The notes: generated by a model from the sequence alone, not told the origin. A stretch of 64,000 nt of DNA from Taklimakanibacter deserti (GCA_003574785.1 QORU01000021.1:1-64000), one strand, 5' to 3'; positions 40,899 through 50,595 are shown, counted from the first letter of the stretch. Made by a program: numbers and translations.

Positions 40899-41779
40899 CT
40901 TTTCACCGCGCCGAGTGTCAGGCCGCGCACCAGATGCCTCTGGATGAGATAGCCGAAGCAGATCACCGGGAGCGTCGATATGGCGCCCATGGCGGCCTGC
41001 ACGCCATAAAGCTTGCCGGAGGAGGCCGAGACATAATTGGCGACCTGCAGCGTGACGGTGACGATCTTGCCCGAGGTCAATACCAGCGCGAAGAGGAACT
41101 CCGACCAGTTGAGGATGAAAATAAAAAGTGCCGTCGCCAGGATGCCACCGCGGATCAGGGGCAGCGTGACCTTGATGAAAGCTTCCACCCGGCTCATGCC
41201 ATGCACCATGGCGGCACCCTCGAGCTCGGCCGGCGCATCCTCGATGAAGGAGCGGATCATCCAGATCGAGAAAGGCAATGTGAAGGCCGTATAAGCGAGG
41301 ATCATGCCGGCATAAGTGTCGGCGAGCCTCAGCATGGCAAAGAGCGCCACCATCGGCACCACCACCGCGATCGGCGGCATCATCCTGACGGTCAGGAACT
41401 GGAACGGATAGTTCTCGCCGCCCGTCCGGAAGCGCACGATCGAATAGGCGGCGAGCGTGCCGAAGACGACCGACAGGATCGTCGCCACCGTCGAGATGAT
41501 GGCGCTGTCCTGGAACGCCTTCCAGGCGCTGCCCGATACCTTGTAGTCGAGCGAGCCCGCTTGCGTGGCGGCGAAGTCGCGCGCCGCTTGCGGGAAGAAC
41601 ACGATCCGGTAGTTCTGCAAGGTCGGCTGCTCGGTGAGCCAGACCGGCGGCCAGGCCGCCCATTCGTCATAGGGCTTGATCGAGGTCGCGAGTAGCCAGT
41701 AGATCGGGAAGAAGGCGATGAGCATGCCGAGAATGACGGCAAAGCGCTTGAGGCCTGTTGCCAGCACGTTTCTTGCCAT
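40895..41779 (-). CDS. CUT1-type ABC transporter permease (second)
   Basis: A 294-aa permease with six helices and the EAA loop EGAAMVHGMSRVEAFIKVTLPL. The start MARNVLATGLKRFAVILGML, then FFPIYWLLATSIKPYDEWAAW, is typical of the MalG/UgpE class with its periplasmic domain. ATG 41779 is preferred to the 41815 start of the longer frame, because the upstream permease gene ends at 41781, 1 bp away. It is coupled to the first ATPase by ATGA. Confidence 0.92.
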   Translation of the reverse strand: MARNVLATGLKRFAVILGMLIAFFPIYWLLATSIKPYDEWAAWPPVWLTEQPTLQNYRIVFFPQAARDFAATQAGSLDYKVSGSAWKAFQDSAIISTVATILSVVFGTLAAYSIVRFRTGGENYPFQFLTVRMMPPIAVVVPMVALFAMLRLADTYAGMILAYTAFTLPFSIWMIRSFIEDAPAELEGAAMVHGMSRVEAFIKVTLPLIRGGILATALFIFILNWSEFLFALVLTSGKIVTVTLQVANYVSASSGKLYGVQAAMGAISTLPVICFGYLIQRHLVRGLTLGAVKR

Positions 41780-41780
41780 C

Positions 41781-42731
41781 TCAGCCGTGCCTCTTGAGCG
41801 GCCGGGCCAGCGCAAGGCACAGCGAGATCACCAGCACCAGCACGATGAGTGCCGCCGCCGCGACATAGCCCATGCGGAAATAGACGAAAGCGCCGTTGTA
41901 CATATACATCGAGATCGTCTCGGTGGCGCCGCCCGGCTGGCCGCGGGTCAGTATGTAGACCGGATCGAAGATCTTGAAGGTCTCGATCGCGCGGATCAGC
42001 ACGGCGATGCCGATGACGGGGGTGAGCAGCGGCAGCATGATGCGTCGGAAGATGCGCGCCGGCGAGGCGCCGAGCGCCACCGCCGCCTTGATCTGGTTCT
42101 GCGGCAGGGCGATGAGGCCGGTGAGCACCATCAGGAACATCAAAGGGGTCCATTGCCAGATCTCGCACAGCACGATCGGCAGCATCGCCCATGTCGGATG
42201 CGACAGCCAGGAAAAGGTGAAGGGCTGACCCGTCACGAGCGAGATCAGGTGATTGATGGGCCCGCGATCGTTGAACAGCATGAAGAAAGCGTTGGCGGCA
42301 TCGACCGGAATGATCATCATCGGCAGGATGATCACCGAGACGGCGAAGCGTTTCCACCACCAGTCCTCGAGAAACAGGAGCGCAAGGCCGAGCGCCAGCG
42401 CCAGCTCGACGGTGATGCACAAGGCCACCACGCCCAGAGTGCGCAATACGGCATTGATGAAGCGGTCATCATACCAGAGGTCGTAATAGTTCCAGAACCA
42501 CACGGGCTCGGCCTTCCACCAGGGAATAGCCTGGGTGGGCTGCCAGTCGGTCAGCGACAGCCAGATGACGATGAGGGTCGGAATGACGACGACGACCATC
42601 ATGGTGAGCTGCGCCGGCAGCACCAGCGCCACATTGAATGGGATAAGACGGGCGAGGCCGGGGGTTTTCCCCTCGCCCGCATTACCCACTTGGCGATGCG
42701 GCGCTTTGGGCGCCGCATCTCTCGTCGTCAT
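41781..42731 (-). CDS. CUT1-type ABC transporter permease (first)
   Basis: A 316-aa permease of the MalF/UgpA class. A ~35-residue cytoplasmic N-terminus (MTTRDAAPKAPHRQ) leads to the first helix (FNVALVLPAQLTMMVVVVIP); the LSLTDWQPTQAIPWW segment and the EAA loop (AAVALGASPARIFRRIMLPL) are conserved. ATG 42731 lies 5 bp after the binding-protein stop at 42737; the frame open to 42791 would run into that gene. It pairs with the permease at 40895. Confidence 0.92.
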   Translation of the reverse strand: MTTRDAAPKAPHRQVGNAGEGKTPGLARLIPFNVALVLPAQLTMMVVVVIPTLIVIWLSLTDWQPTQAIPWWKAEPVWFWNYYDLWYDDRFINAVLRTLGVVALCITVELALALGLALLFLEDWWWKRFAVSVIILPMMIIPVDAANAFFMLFNDRGPINHLISLVTGQPFTFSWLSHPTWAMLPIVLCEIWQWTPLMFLMVLTGLIALPQNQIKAAVALGASPARIFRRIMLPLLTPVIGIAVLIRAIETFKIFDPVYILTRGQPGGATETISMYMYNGAFVYFRMGYVAAAALIVLVLVISLCLALARPLKRHG

Positions 42732-42736
42732 GTCGC

Positions 42737-44215
42737 TCACTTGAGCTTGTCGCGTATGCCGGCCGGATAGTTCGATTTGAGGAAGCGCCACTGCACTTCC
42801 TGGCTCCTTGCGCCCATGCGCCTGGTGATGCGCGCCCAGGCGGCGGCGGTATCGTCGAGCGCCGCCTTGGCGGTCTTGGTGCCGGCATCGGCAGCCGCGA
42901 TATTGACGCGCAACTCGTCGAAATACTCGCCCTGACCCTTGAGATAGAGATCGGGGATCGAATTGATCATCGACGCTTTGTGAGCGACGAGGAATTCCGG
43001 CGAATAGGTCCTCTTGATCTCGGCATCCTCGTAATGGGCGTTGCGGGTCGGATCGAAATAGCCGGCAGGATCGCGCACCGCGATGGTCGAGAGCACGGGC
43101 GATGCGGCAAAGAGCGTGTAGAGATAGGCGATCTCGGGCTCCGGCGACACGCTCGACACGATATAATTCCAGCCCCAGTTGAAATAGGGCGTCCTGACGA
43201 GTTCGCCATTGACGAGGCCGCCCGGCATGTCGCCGAAAGCGAGCTTGCCCTTGATCTTCGACTTGTCGGAGTTGAGGAACTTCTGCGTGCCGCCCCAGCC
43301 GATATTGGCGAATTTGTCGCCTTCCCCGAAGGCTTCGAAGTTTTCGAACAACCCGTTGGTCTTGGCGCCCGGATAGAGATATTGCGAGGCGGCGATCAGC
43401 TCTTCGAGCGCCGCGACCCCCGCCTCATTGTTGATCTGCGGCGTCAGATCGTCGGCCAAGGGGTAGAAGCCCTTGGCATGGAACCTGCCCCACCATTCCC
43501 AGGCGATGAAATACTGGGTGCGGAAGAGCGCGCCGCCGAATTTGCCTTTGTCGGGCCGATGGAACCAGGCCAGCATCTGATCGAGCTCCTGCCAGGTATC
43601 GGGCACTTTCAGCTCATAGCCGTTCTTGTCGGCAAAGCCTTTCCGCTCGGCGTCGTCATCGAGCCACGGCTTGTTGTAGAACATGAGATAGGTGTCGCCG
43701 TCGGTCTGGTAGCCATAGAGGCTGCCCTTGTAGTAGTCGCCGATCGTATAGAGAGCGTCCTTCTGATAGTCCGCCGGCTCGTATTTCTGCGCATATTGGT
43801 CGAGATTGACGAGAATACCCGATTCGGCCAGATCGGGAATGCCGAAGGTTGCGGGCAGCGCGATATCGAAGGCGCCCGATTTCGACACCGCTTCGAGCAG
43901 GACCTTCTGGTTGATCTCGCCCAGCGGCACCTCGATATAGTCGAACTTGATGCCGGTCGCCTCGGTGAACCGGTCGGCCACCGGCTTGACATTGCCGAGC
44001 GAGCCTGACGGCTGCAGGATCTTGAGCGTCACGCTGCGGCCTTCGGCCAGTTTCTTCGCCGCCGCGGCGGCGGTTTCATGGATGGTGGCGAGATCGCCGG
44101 CTTGCGCTGAAGCGCGGCCGGCGAGCATGGGCGCCACCGCATAGGCGGCGATCCCCGAACCCGCGCCGCGCATGAGCGCTCGGCGCGTCAGTCCCCTAGT
44201 CCGGATCTTAGTCAT
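42737..44215 (-). CDS. CUT1-type ABC transporter substrate-binding protein
   Basis: A large (492 aa) periplasmic binding protein of the SBP_bac_1 class with a Tat-like leader: LTRRALMRGAGSGIAAYAVA and a cut after GRASA. The mature protein contains the class features FTEATGIKFDYIEVPLGEIN and GSLYGYQTDGDTYLMFYNKP, with many aromatic residues (WEWWGRFHAKGFYPL) that suit a polyol or sugar. It is longer than most CUT1 binding proteins, as in the glycerol and related two-ATPase systems. It follows the CUT2 permease by 30 bp. Confidence 0.9.
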   Translation of the reverse strand: MTKIRTRGLTRRALMRGAGSGIAAYAVAPMLAGRASAQAGDLATIHETAAAAAKKLAEGRSVTLKILQPSGSLGNVKPVADRFTEATGIKFDYIEVPLGEINQKVLLEAVSKSGAFDIALPATFGIPDLAESGILVNLDQYAQKYEPADYQKDALYTIGDYYKGSLYGYQTDGDTYLMFYNKPWLDDDAERKGFADKNGYELKVPDTWQELDQMLAWFHRPDKGKFGGALFRTQYFIAWEWWGRFHAKGFYPLADDLTPQINNEAGVAALEELIAASQYLYPGAKTNGLFENFEAFGEGDKFANIGWGGTQKFLNSDKSKIKGKLAFGDMPGGLVNGELVRTPYFNWGWNYIVSSVSPEPEIAYLYTLFAASPVLSTIAVRDPAGYFDPTRNAHYEDAEIKRTYSPEFLVAHKASMINSIPDLYLKGQGEYFDELRVNIAAADAGTKTAKAALDDTAAAWARITRRMGARSQEVQWRFLKSNYPAGIRDKLK

Positions 44216-44245
44216 GTTGTCGTCCTCTCTGTCTGAACCTAACCC

Positions 44246-45238
44246 TCACTTGATGACAATGCTCCCCCGCCGGTCCTGGCTTATCAGGACGGCGGCCACG
44301 ACGACCGCGCCCTTGATCACCATTTGTGTGTATTGATTGACGCCCATGAGATTGAGGCCGTTATCGAGCAGCGCGATGATGGCGACGCCGATCAGCGTGC
44401 GATGGACGCCGCCTATACCGCCCGACAGCGACGTTCCGCCGACCACGATGGCGGCGAGCGAGTTGAGCAGCAATTCCTGACCGAGTGTCGGACCAGCGGC
44501 GCCGAGCCGCGCGACCGCGAGCGCGCCGGCAAGGCCGGCGAGCAGCCCCGATATGACGAAGGCATAGATCTTGTAGCGCGTGAGCGGGATGCCGACATTG
44601 CGCGCCACCGCTTCGCCGCCGCCGATGATGTACATATAGCGGCCGAAGCGCGTCATCTGGCCGGCGAGGCTCGCCAGCACCCAGACGCCGATGGCGAAAA
44701 GCGCGATATTCGGTACATGCGGGATGAACTGGCCGATCGCGAGCTCCTCGAAAGCGGGCGAGGAGAAGCGCAAGGCACGTCCCTGCAGCAATTCCCAGGC
44801 GGCGCCGGTGAAGACCGACAGCGTGCCGAGCGTCACCACGAAGGACGGGATGCGGCCTAGCGAATAGAGCACGCCATTGACGAGGCCGAGAAGTGCTCCG
44901 GCGACCAGGCTCACCGCCAGCGCATCGACGCCCATGCCGAAGGCGTTCAGGGCCGTGACGGTGACGGCACCGACCAGGAGCACGATGGCGCCGACGGAGA
45001 GGTCGATGCTGCCCATCAGGACCACGAAGGACGCGCCGAGGCAGGCGAGCAGCAAGGTGCTGGCCTGGCCCAGTATGCCCGTCATGTTGCGCAGGCTGAA
45101 GAAGGCGTCGCTGGCGAGGGAGAAGAAGACGATGAGCGCGATGACGACGGCAATCGGAAGCCAGATGCCATTGAATGCCGCCTTGCCGGTCGATCGATCG
45201 GCACTGGACAGAGCCATATGAACGCCCTCGTCCGTCAT
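44246..45238 (-). CDS. CUT2 ABC transporter permease (RbsC type)
   Basis: A 330-aa permease of the ribose/galactose/xylose class with 8-10 helices. Typical RbsC segments are MTGILGQASTLLLACLGASF, VLMGSIDLSVGAIVLLVGAV, GLVNGVLYSLGRIPSFVVTLG and AIVVGGTSLSGGIGGVHRTL followed by IIALLDNGLNLMG. It overlaps the ATPase gene at 45235 by ATGA. With the ATPase and the binding protein at 46854 it forms a complete CUT2 importer. Confidence 0.94.
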   Translation of the reverse strand: MTDEGVHMALSSADRSTGKAAFNGIWLPIAVVIALIVFFSLASDAFFSLRNMTGILGQASTLLLACLGASFVVLMGSIDLSVGAIVLLVGAVTVTALNAFGMGVDALAVSLVAGALLGLVNGVLYSLGRIPSFVVTLGTLSVFTGAAWELLQGRALRFSSPAFEELAIGQFIPHVPNIALFAIGVWVLASLAGQMTRFGRYMYIIGGGEAVARNVGIPLTRYKIYAFVISGLLAGLAGALAVARLGAAGPTLGQELLLNSLAAIVVGGTSLSGGIGGVHRTLIGVAIIALLDNGLNLMGVNQYTQMVIKGAVVVAAVLISQDRRGSIVIK

Positions 45239-46824
45239 GCCGCCCTCTCGGGCGTCTGATCGCCGTCACCGGCGCCGAGCATCATGGCGACCAGTTCCTG
45301 CTCGGTCGGCTTGGCATCGGCCCGGGCATCGATGATCCGGGAGAGCGTCCCTTGCCGCATGATCGCGATGCGGTTGGCGAGGCCGATCAGCTCGAGCAGG
45401 TCGTCGGTGATCAGGACGATCGCGACGTCCTTGGCGGTCAAAGCACGCAACAGCGCATAGATCTCTTCCTTGGCGCCGGCATCGACGCCGCGCGTCGGAT
45501 TGTCGAGCACCAGGGCGCGCAAGTCGCGCGCCAGCCAGCGCGCCAGAACGACCTTCTGCTGATTGCCGCCCGACAGCCGGGCCGCCGGTGTTTGCGGCGA
45601 TCTGGCCTTGATCTTTAGCCTGTCCATGAACCGCGCGCTGACCGCCGCTTCACGGCGGTGGCGCCAAAGGCCCCAGCGCGTCGAGAAGAGATCGGCGCCG
45701 CTGGCGGAGGAGATGTTCCAGGCGACGGGCTGGCTCGCGATCATGCCCTCGGCCAGCCTTTCCGCCGGCACATAGCCGAGCCCCTTGGGAATGGCCTTGG
45801 TGATCTCGGGTGCCGTCCAGCGTCCGTCGCCAAGATGGATCTCACCTCGCTCCGGGCGCTCGATGCCGGCAAGCCCCTTGCCCAGCTCCGACTTGCCCGA
45901 ATCGAGCAGGCCGCCAATGCCCAGAATCTCGCCGGCTTTCACCTCGAAGCCGACATCATCATAGACATCCGCGCGTGTGAGGCCGCGCGCCGCGAAGCCC
46001 GGACGTCCGAGATCGCCGTCGCGCTGCTCTTCTTCGTGATAGTAGTCGGCGTCGCGTTCGCGCCCGACCATCAGCCGATGCAGATCGCGCTCATCGGCTT
46101 CTGCCGGCGTCACCGAGGCGACACGGCGCCCATCCTTCAGGATGACGACCTCATCGCAAATGGAAAGGATCTCGGTCAGCCGGTGCGACACGAAGAGGAC
46201 GGCGCTCGACTGCCTGACCTTGTCGATGAGATCGAAGAACAGTCTCTCATCGCCTTTCTCCAGTGACGCCGTGGGCTCATCGAGCACGATGATCGGCGTT
46301 TCGACGCCATGGAGGCTCTTGGGTCCGATACAGGCCCGAATGATCTCGACAACCTGGCGCTCGGAAAAGCTCAAGCTCTGGGTCAGGCGCCGGACGTCGA
46401 TCTTGGCGCCCGCTTCATCGACCATCTCCTGCGCCAGCCGGATCATGTCGCGTCGGCGCATGAACTGGCCGAGGCGGGTGAAGCGCGCTTCCGCGCCGAG
46501 CAGCAGATTCTCGAACACCGGAATGGTGCCGATGAGCGCCTGTTCCTGGAACACGCGCCCGACGCCCAGGCGCTGCGCCGCGCCATAGCCCGCGAGCGAC
46601 TGGCGGGCACCCTGGATCTCCAGGGTGCCCGCATCGGGTGACGTGATGCCGGACAGGATATTGAGCAGCGTCGATTTGCCGGCGCCGTTCTCGCCAACAA
46701 GGCCCACGACCTTCTTCGCCTCGAGGGTCAGATCGACATGGCTCAGCGCCAGGGTCTCGCCATAGCGCTTGCTCAAGCTTCTGGCGCTGAGTGCCGCAGG
46801 ATGGTCGGCAGGGGGCGCGCTCAT
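45235..46824 (-). CDS. CUT2 ABC transporter ATP-binding protein (RbsA/MglA type)
   Basis: A 529-aa tandem ATPase. Domain 1 (residues ~10-240) has Walker A GENGAGKSTLLN and Walker B IIVLDEPTASLE, but its signature is LSFSERQ. Domain 2 (~265-515) has Walker A-like GGLLDSGKSELGKG, the normal signature LSGGNQQKVVLARWL, and Walker B LVLDNPTRGVDAG, where Asn stands in place of the catalytic Glu. The two ATP sites are therefore unequal, with one expected to be catalytic. It lies 29 bp after the binding-protein gene and is coupled to the permease. Confidence 0.93.
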   Translation of the reverse strand: MSAPPADHPAALSARSLSKRYGETLALSHVDLTLEAKKVVGLVGENGAGKSTLLNILSGITSPDAGTLEIQGARQSLAGYGAAQRLGVGRVFQEQALIGTIPVFENLLLGAEARFTRLGQFMRRRDMIRLAQEMVDEAGAKIDVRRLTQSLSFSERQVVEIIRACIGPKSLHGVETPIIVLDEPTASLEKGDERLFFDLIDKVRQSSAVLFVSHRLTEILSICDEVVILKDGRRVASVTPAEADERDLHRLMVGRERDADYYHEEEQRDGDLGRPGFAARGLTRADVYDDVGFEVKAGEILGIGGLLDSGKSELGKGLAGIERPERGEIHLGDGRWTAPEITKAIPKGLGYVPAERLAEGMIASQPVAWNISSASGADLFSTRWGLWRHRREAAVSARFMDRLKIKARSPQTPAARLSGGNQQKVVLARWLARDLRALVLDNPTRGVDAGAKEEIYALLRALTAKDVAIVLITDDLLELIGLANRIAIMRQGTLSRIIDARADAKPTEQELVAMMLGAGDGDQTPERAA

Positions 46825-46853
46825 GCGAAGGCTCGCTTACTGCTCGCTCGACG

Positions 46854-48188
46854 TCAAAGCTTCGGCGCCGGACCGAACATCGGAATCTTGTAATGTTCGG
46901 CATATTCCTTGGCGACCGCCGCGGCCTCGCCGCTTTCGCGCGCTTTCTTGTAGTCCGCCGGATAGTCCCAGCCGTCCGGCTTCGCTATGCCGCCCCATTC
47001 GAGGTCGATATCCATGGGGAAAAGCTCGGCCTGCGGGTCCCAATCGTCGGGATGCGCCACTTTCGACAGGCGCTTGTAGTCGAAGGGCGCCGCATCGCCA
47101 TTGTTCACATAGCGGGCGAGATACACATCGACATTGTCCTTGGTCATCGTCACCGAGCGCCAGCTCATCAGCCGTTCGGCGGCACGCGGCTTCCAGCCAT
47201 TGAGCACGTCATAGAGCCGCGCCGTCAGCATGGCGCCCATGTATTGCGGGACATTGGCGCTGGTGGCGAGCAGCAGGCCCTGCTTGATCATCTCCGCACC
47301 ACCGGTCGTGCCGTCGGCGCCGGAGATGAAGACATCCTGGCCGGGCCTGAGGCCCGCCGCCTTGAGTGCGGCGATGCAGCCATCCGCCACGTCGTCATTC
47401 TGCGCGATGACGCCTTTGAGATTGGGATGGCGCGAGATCAGGTCCTCCATCGCCTTCTGACTGTCCTCGCGGTTCCATTTGCCGGGCAATTCACCGGCGA
47501 GCGTGATCTTGGGGAATTCCTTGATCGCCGCGTCCCGTCCACGTGAGCGGATAAGATCGGTCGAATTGCCTTCGACGCCGGTGACGCCGACGAGCTCGCC
47601 GCCGCCAAAGGCCTCCATCACCGCCTTGCACACGGTGCGCGTCACATCGCCATGGGCGGAGAACTCCTCCGGCACCGCATAGAGCGTCCAATAGTCGCCG
47701 GCCTCGAAAGGCGTGTACCAGGGCAGCGTGCCCCAGGTGTTGTCGAGCCAGATCTTGTTCTGGTTGGCGAGCTCGGCGATGCGCTTGATCGAGCCGCCGC
47801 CCGGCGCATGCAGCATCACCGCCTTGACCCCGGCGGTCGCCTGCTGCTCGAACTGGTTGAGCTGGCGCTCGCTGTCGAGCTGGCCGTCGACCGCCACTTG
47901 CTCGAGACCGAGCGCCGCCGCGGCCCCTTTGGCGCCGGCATCGGCATTGGCGACATATTCGAGCTGCAGCGTCATCATCAGATGGGCGATCTTGCCGCTG
48001 GTCGCGGCGACCGCGACGCCCGGCGCGCCGATCGTGCCGGCGAAGGACGCGGCCACCGCACTTGCGGTCGCGAAAGAAAGGAAGTCGCGGCGCGACAGGC
48101 CGCTCGTCCCATAGGCGTCCATATGGCGGTCGATCACCTTCTTGTCGGTGAAATCGGGAAAGCGAGACTTTCTGAAACCCTTCGACAT
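46854..48188 (-). CDS. CUT2 sugar-type ABC transporter substrate-binding protein
   Basis: A 444-aa periplasmic binding protein of the Peripla_BP_4 (RbsB-like) fold, longer than RbsB (about 300 aa). From ATG 48188, with an excellent AAGGAGGGAAGAA site before it, it has a long Tat-like N-terminus with LSRRDFLSFATASAVAASFA, then GKIAHLMMTLQLEYVANADA. The AVMLHAPGGGSIKRIAELAN and VIAQNDDVADGCIAALKAAG stretches are the family's ligand-site segments. The extra C-terminal ~100 residues (WDPQAELFPMDIDLEWGGI) are unusual. Ligand unknown. Confidence 0.9.
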   Translation of the reverse strand: MSKGFRKSRFPDFTDKKVIDRHMDAYGTSGLSRRDFLSFATASAVAASFAGTIGAPGVAVAATSGKIAHLMMTLQLEYVANADAGAKGAAAALGLEQVAVDGQLDSERQLNQFEQQATAGVKAVMLHAPGGGSIKRIAELANQNKIWLDNTWGTLPWYTPFEAGDYWTLYAVPEEFSAHGDVTRTVCKAVMEAFGGGELVGVTGVEGNSTDLIRSRGRDAAIKEFPKITLAGELPGKWNREDSQKAMEDLISRHPNLKGVIAQNDDVADGCIAALKAAGLRPGQDVFISGADGTTGGAEMIKQGLLLATSANVPQYMGAMLTARLYDVLNGWKPRAAERLMSWRSVTMTKDNVDVYLARYVNNGDAAPFDYKRLSKVAHPDDWDPQAELFPMDIDLEWGGIAKPDGWDYPADYKKARESGEAAAVAKEYAEHYKIPMFGPAPKL

Positions 48189-48211
48189 TTCTTCCCTCCT
48201 TGGCTTGGAGC

Positions 48212-49315
48212 TCAGCTCCATTTGTTTGCCCTTCGGGCCTCGTGCACTTCCGATGCCCAGTCCTTGCCCCTTGCGGTCGCCGCGAATTTCACCTGCCCGC
48301 TTTCATTGATGCGCAGCGCGTTGCCTTTCTCGATGTGCCAGATGAGATGCGTCTGGATGCAGCACTCGGCATAGCAGCGCCGCATGCCGATGCCGGTCGA
48401 CACGGCATAATCGAGCTCGCTCTTCACCGGCATGACCTCGGGTACGAGATCGGAAATGGTCATCGGCCGCCCGGCCCGCGCCAGCACATGGATGATCCAG
48501 TATTCGATGTCCTCCTGCTGGCGCCGCATATGGAGGAGGCGCCGGAGCGCGCTGTCCGCCGAATAGGCGGAGAGGCCGTGGCCTTCGAGGATGAGCTGCG
48601 GCTTGATCTCGATGCAGCGCTCGATCGAGCGGCGATGCGCCTTGGCATCGCCGATCGGAAAGGGCCCGAGCGGTGTCGGGAAATGCATGATGTCGGCGGA
48701 ATAGAGCGTGCCCGAATGCTTGTTCCACACGCCGATCTGGCCCGGGCAGTGACCGGGAAGATGCATGATCTCGAGCTTGAGGCCGCCGACCTCGAGCACG
48801 TCGCCGTCATCGACCGTCACGTCGACTTCGACCGGCCGGTTCCAATGCCGGCGCACGATCTCGGGGTCGGAGAGGCCGAGGCTCTCGCCCTCCGCCAAGT
48901 TGAAATCGGCCAGCACCTCGGCCGGCGTCGTCCCGAAGCGCTTCAGATTCTCCGCTTTGGTGACCAGCATCGGATCTTCGATGATCGGCTTGTCGGCGGG
49001 ATGAGCGACGATTTCCGCGCCATAGCGCTTCTTCAAGACCGCGGCATTGCCGGTATGGTCGTAATGGAAATGAGTGATCAGGATATATTTGAGATCGTTC
49101 TTCTCCTGATCGAGCTTTTCGATCAGAAACTCGCCCATGCCGTTGTCATAGTCGGGTGTCGTCCAATTGCCGGTATCGATGAGGATGTTCTCAGCCCGGC
49201 CGCGGATCAGATAGACGCCCGACTGCACATAGCCGTCGAGCTCATCCTCGGCCCAGGGACCGTGAAGTCCGGGAATCCCCCAGCCATCCGGCGTCTCGGC
49301 CCAGAAGAAGATCAT
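48212..49315 (-). CDS. MBL-fold metallo-hydrolase with C-terminal winged-helix-like region
   Basis: A 367-aa metallo-beta-lactamase-fold hydrolase. The zinc motif is THFHYDHTGN (His82, His84, Asp86, His87); further ligands are His in LPGHCPGQIG, Asp in LYSADIMHF and His in LEGHGLSAYS. The last ~100 residues (YWIIHVLARAGRPMTISDLV, then an LIWHIEKGNALRINESGQV hairpin) look like the winged helix found at the end of LACTB2-like enzymes. Such enzymes cut thioesters, lactones or phosphodiesters. It is coupled to the dehydrogenase gene at 49312 by ATGA. Confidence 0.9.
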   Translation of the reverse strand: MIFFWAETPDGWGIPGLHGPWAEDELDGYVQSGVYLIRGRAENILIDTGNWTTPDYDNGMGEFLIEKLDQEKNDLKYILITHFHYDHTGNAAVLKKRYGAEIVAHPADKPIIEDPMLVTKAENLKRFGTTPAEVLADFNLAEGESLGLSDPEIVRRHWNRPVEVDVTVDDGDVLEVGGLKLEIMHLPGHCPGQIGVWNKHSGTLYSADIMHFPTPLGPFPIGDAKAHRRSIERCIEIKPQLILEGHGLSAYSADSALRRLLHMRRQQEDIEYWIIHVLARAGRPMTISDLVPEVMPVKSELDYAVSTGIGMRRCYAECCIQTHLIWHIEKGNALRINESGQVKFAATARGKDWASEVHEARRANKWS

Positions 49316-50595
49316 GCATTCTCTCCCCGATAGCGTTCGGCGCGCGCCTTGCAGGTCAGCGCATGCGCCAGCATGCCTTCCGCCGCACAGATGCGTTCGA
49401 AGGGCCCGGCGAGATCGCGGCTCGCTTTGCGTGTCAGCCTTTGCCAGGTGACGGTCTTGATGAATTTGCCGACCCAGAGTCCGCCGGTGTAACGCGCGGC
49501 GCGCCCCGTCGGCAGCGTGTGATTGGTGCCCACACCCTTGTCGCCATAGGCGACGGTCGATTCCTCGCCGACAAAGGCGCTGCCATAGTTCCTGAGCCGC
49601 GCCAGATACCAGTCGTCGCTCTCAGTCTGGATCTCCAGATGCTCGGGCGCATAGGCATCGACGATCTGGGCCGCTTCCTCCCTGCCATCGGCGACGACGA
49701 TCTCGCCATGATCGCGCCAGGAGCGCGAAGCGATGTCGTGGGTCGGAAGATCGACGAGCTGGCGCTCGATCTCCTTCACCACGGCCTCCGCCAGCTTTTT
49801 CGATGTCGTGACCAGCCAGGCGGGGCTGTCGGGTCCGTGCTCGGCCTGACCGAGAAGGTCGGTGGCAACGAGAGCGGGATCGGCCTTGTCATCGGCGAGG
49901 ATGCAAATCTCCGTCGGGCCCGCCGGCAGGTCGATGCCGACCAGGCCGAAGAGCTGGCGCTTCGCTTCCGCGACATAGGCATTGCCGGGGCCCGTGATCA
50001 TGTCGACCGGCCGCATGCCCACGCAGCCGAAGGCCATGGCGGCCATGGCCTGCACGCCGCCGATGCAATAGATCTCATCCGCGCCCGAGGCCTGAAGCGC
50101 ATGGAGCGTGTGGGGATACATCCCCGCTTCGCCGGGCCGCGGCGGCGCGCAGCCGATGATGTGATCGACGCCGGCGATCCGCGCCGTGCCGACGCTCATC
50201 GCCGCGGCCGAGATGAGCGGATATTTGCCGCCGGGGATGTAGCAGCCCACATTGGCTACGGGCACGAGCTTCTGCCCCAGCTCCACGCCGGGCGCGATCT
50301 CGGTCGTGAATTCGCTCAAGGAGGCGCGCTGGCGGCGGGCGAATTCCTGGATATTCTTCAGGCAGAAGGCGAAATCGTCCTTGAAGCTTTCGGGCAAGGC
50401 CTTGGAGACCGCGCGGATCTGGTCGGGAGAGACGCGGAAGCTCTCGCCTTCCCATTTGTCGAGGGCTTTCGCGTAATGCCGGACGGCATCATCCCTCTCC
50501 TCGCGGATGCGCCCGATCATCTCGCCGACCGTGCGTTCGACGGCGAGCGTATCGGCGCGCTCTTGGCCCGCGGCTTTCTTTATATAATGAGGCAT
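49312..50595 (-). CDS. Histidinol dehydrogenase family (HisD-like) alcohol dehydrogenase
   Basis: A 427-aa NAD-dependent enzyme of the HisD family, which oxidises an alcohol to an acid in two steps. The catalytic Glu-His is in AYAPEHLEIQ; zinc ligands are in LLGQAEHGPDSPAW, GTNHTLPTG and the C-terminal LAHALTC. The GPGNAYVAEAKRQLFG and PTEICILADDKADP blocks are standard. GTNHTLPTGRAARYTGGLWV resembles catabolic paralogues such as the sulfopropanediol dehydrogenase HpsN more than biosynthetic HisD. It heads a catabolic operon, not a his operon, so histidine synthesis is unlikely. Confidence 0.88.
   Translation of the reverse strand: MPHYIKKAAGQERADTLAVERTVGEMIGRIREERDDAVRHYAKALDKWEGESFRVSPDQIRAVSKALPESFKDDFAFCLKNIQEFARRQRASLSEFTTEIAPGVELGQKLVPVANVGCYIPGGKYPLISAAAMSVGTARIAGVDHIIGCAPPRPGEAGMYPHTLHALQASGADEIYCIGGVQAMAAMAFGCVGMRPVDMITGPGNAYVAEAKRQLFGLVGIDLPAGPTEICILADDKADPALVATDLLGQAEHGPDSPAWLVTTSKKLAEAVVKEIERQLVDLPTHDIASRSWRDHGEIVVADGREEAAQIVDAYAPEHLEIQTESDDWYLARLRNYGSAFVGEESTVAYGDKGVGTNHTLPTGRAARYTGGLWVGKFIKTVTWQRLTRKASRDLAGPFERICAAEGMLAHALTCKARAERYRGENA

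Noticed and set aside
39825..41663. A 612-aa ATPase with a long N-terminal extension
   Set aside because: The extra N-terminal part is out-of-frame sequence of the permease gene on the same strand; the real ATPase starts at 40898 with an ATGA overlap.
49312..50595. Histidine biosynthesis gene hisD
   Set aside because: It heads a LacI-controlled operon with sugar-type transporters, no other his gene is nearby, and the sequence around the zinc-binding NH-TLPT motif looks like catabolic paralogues.
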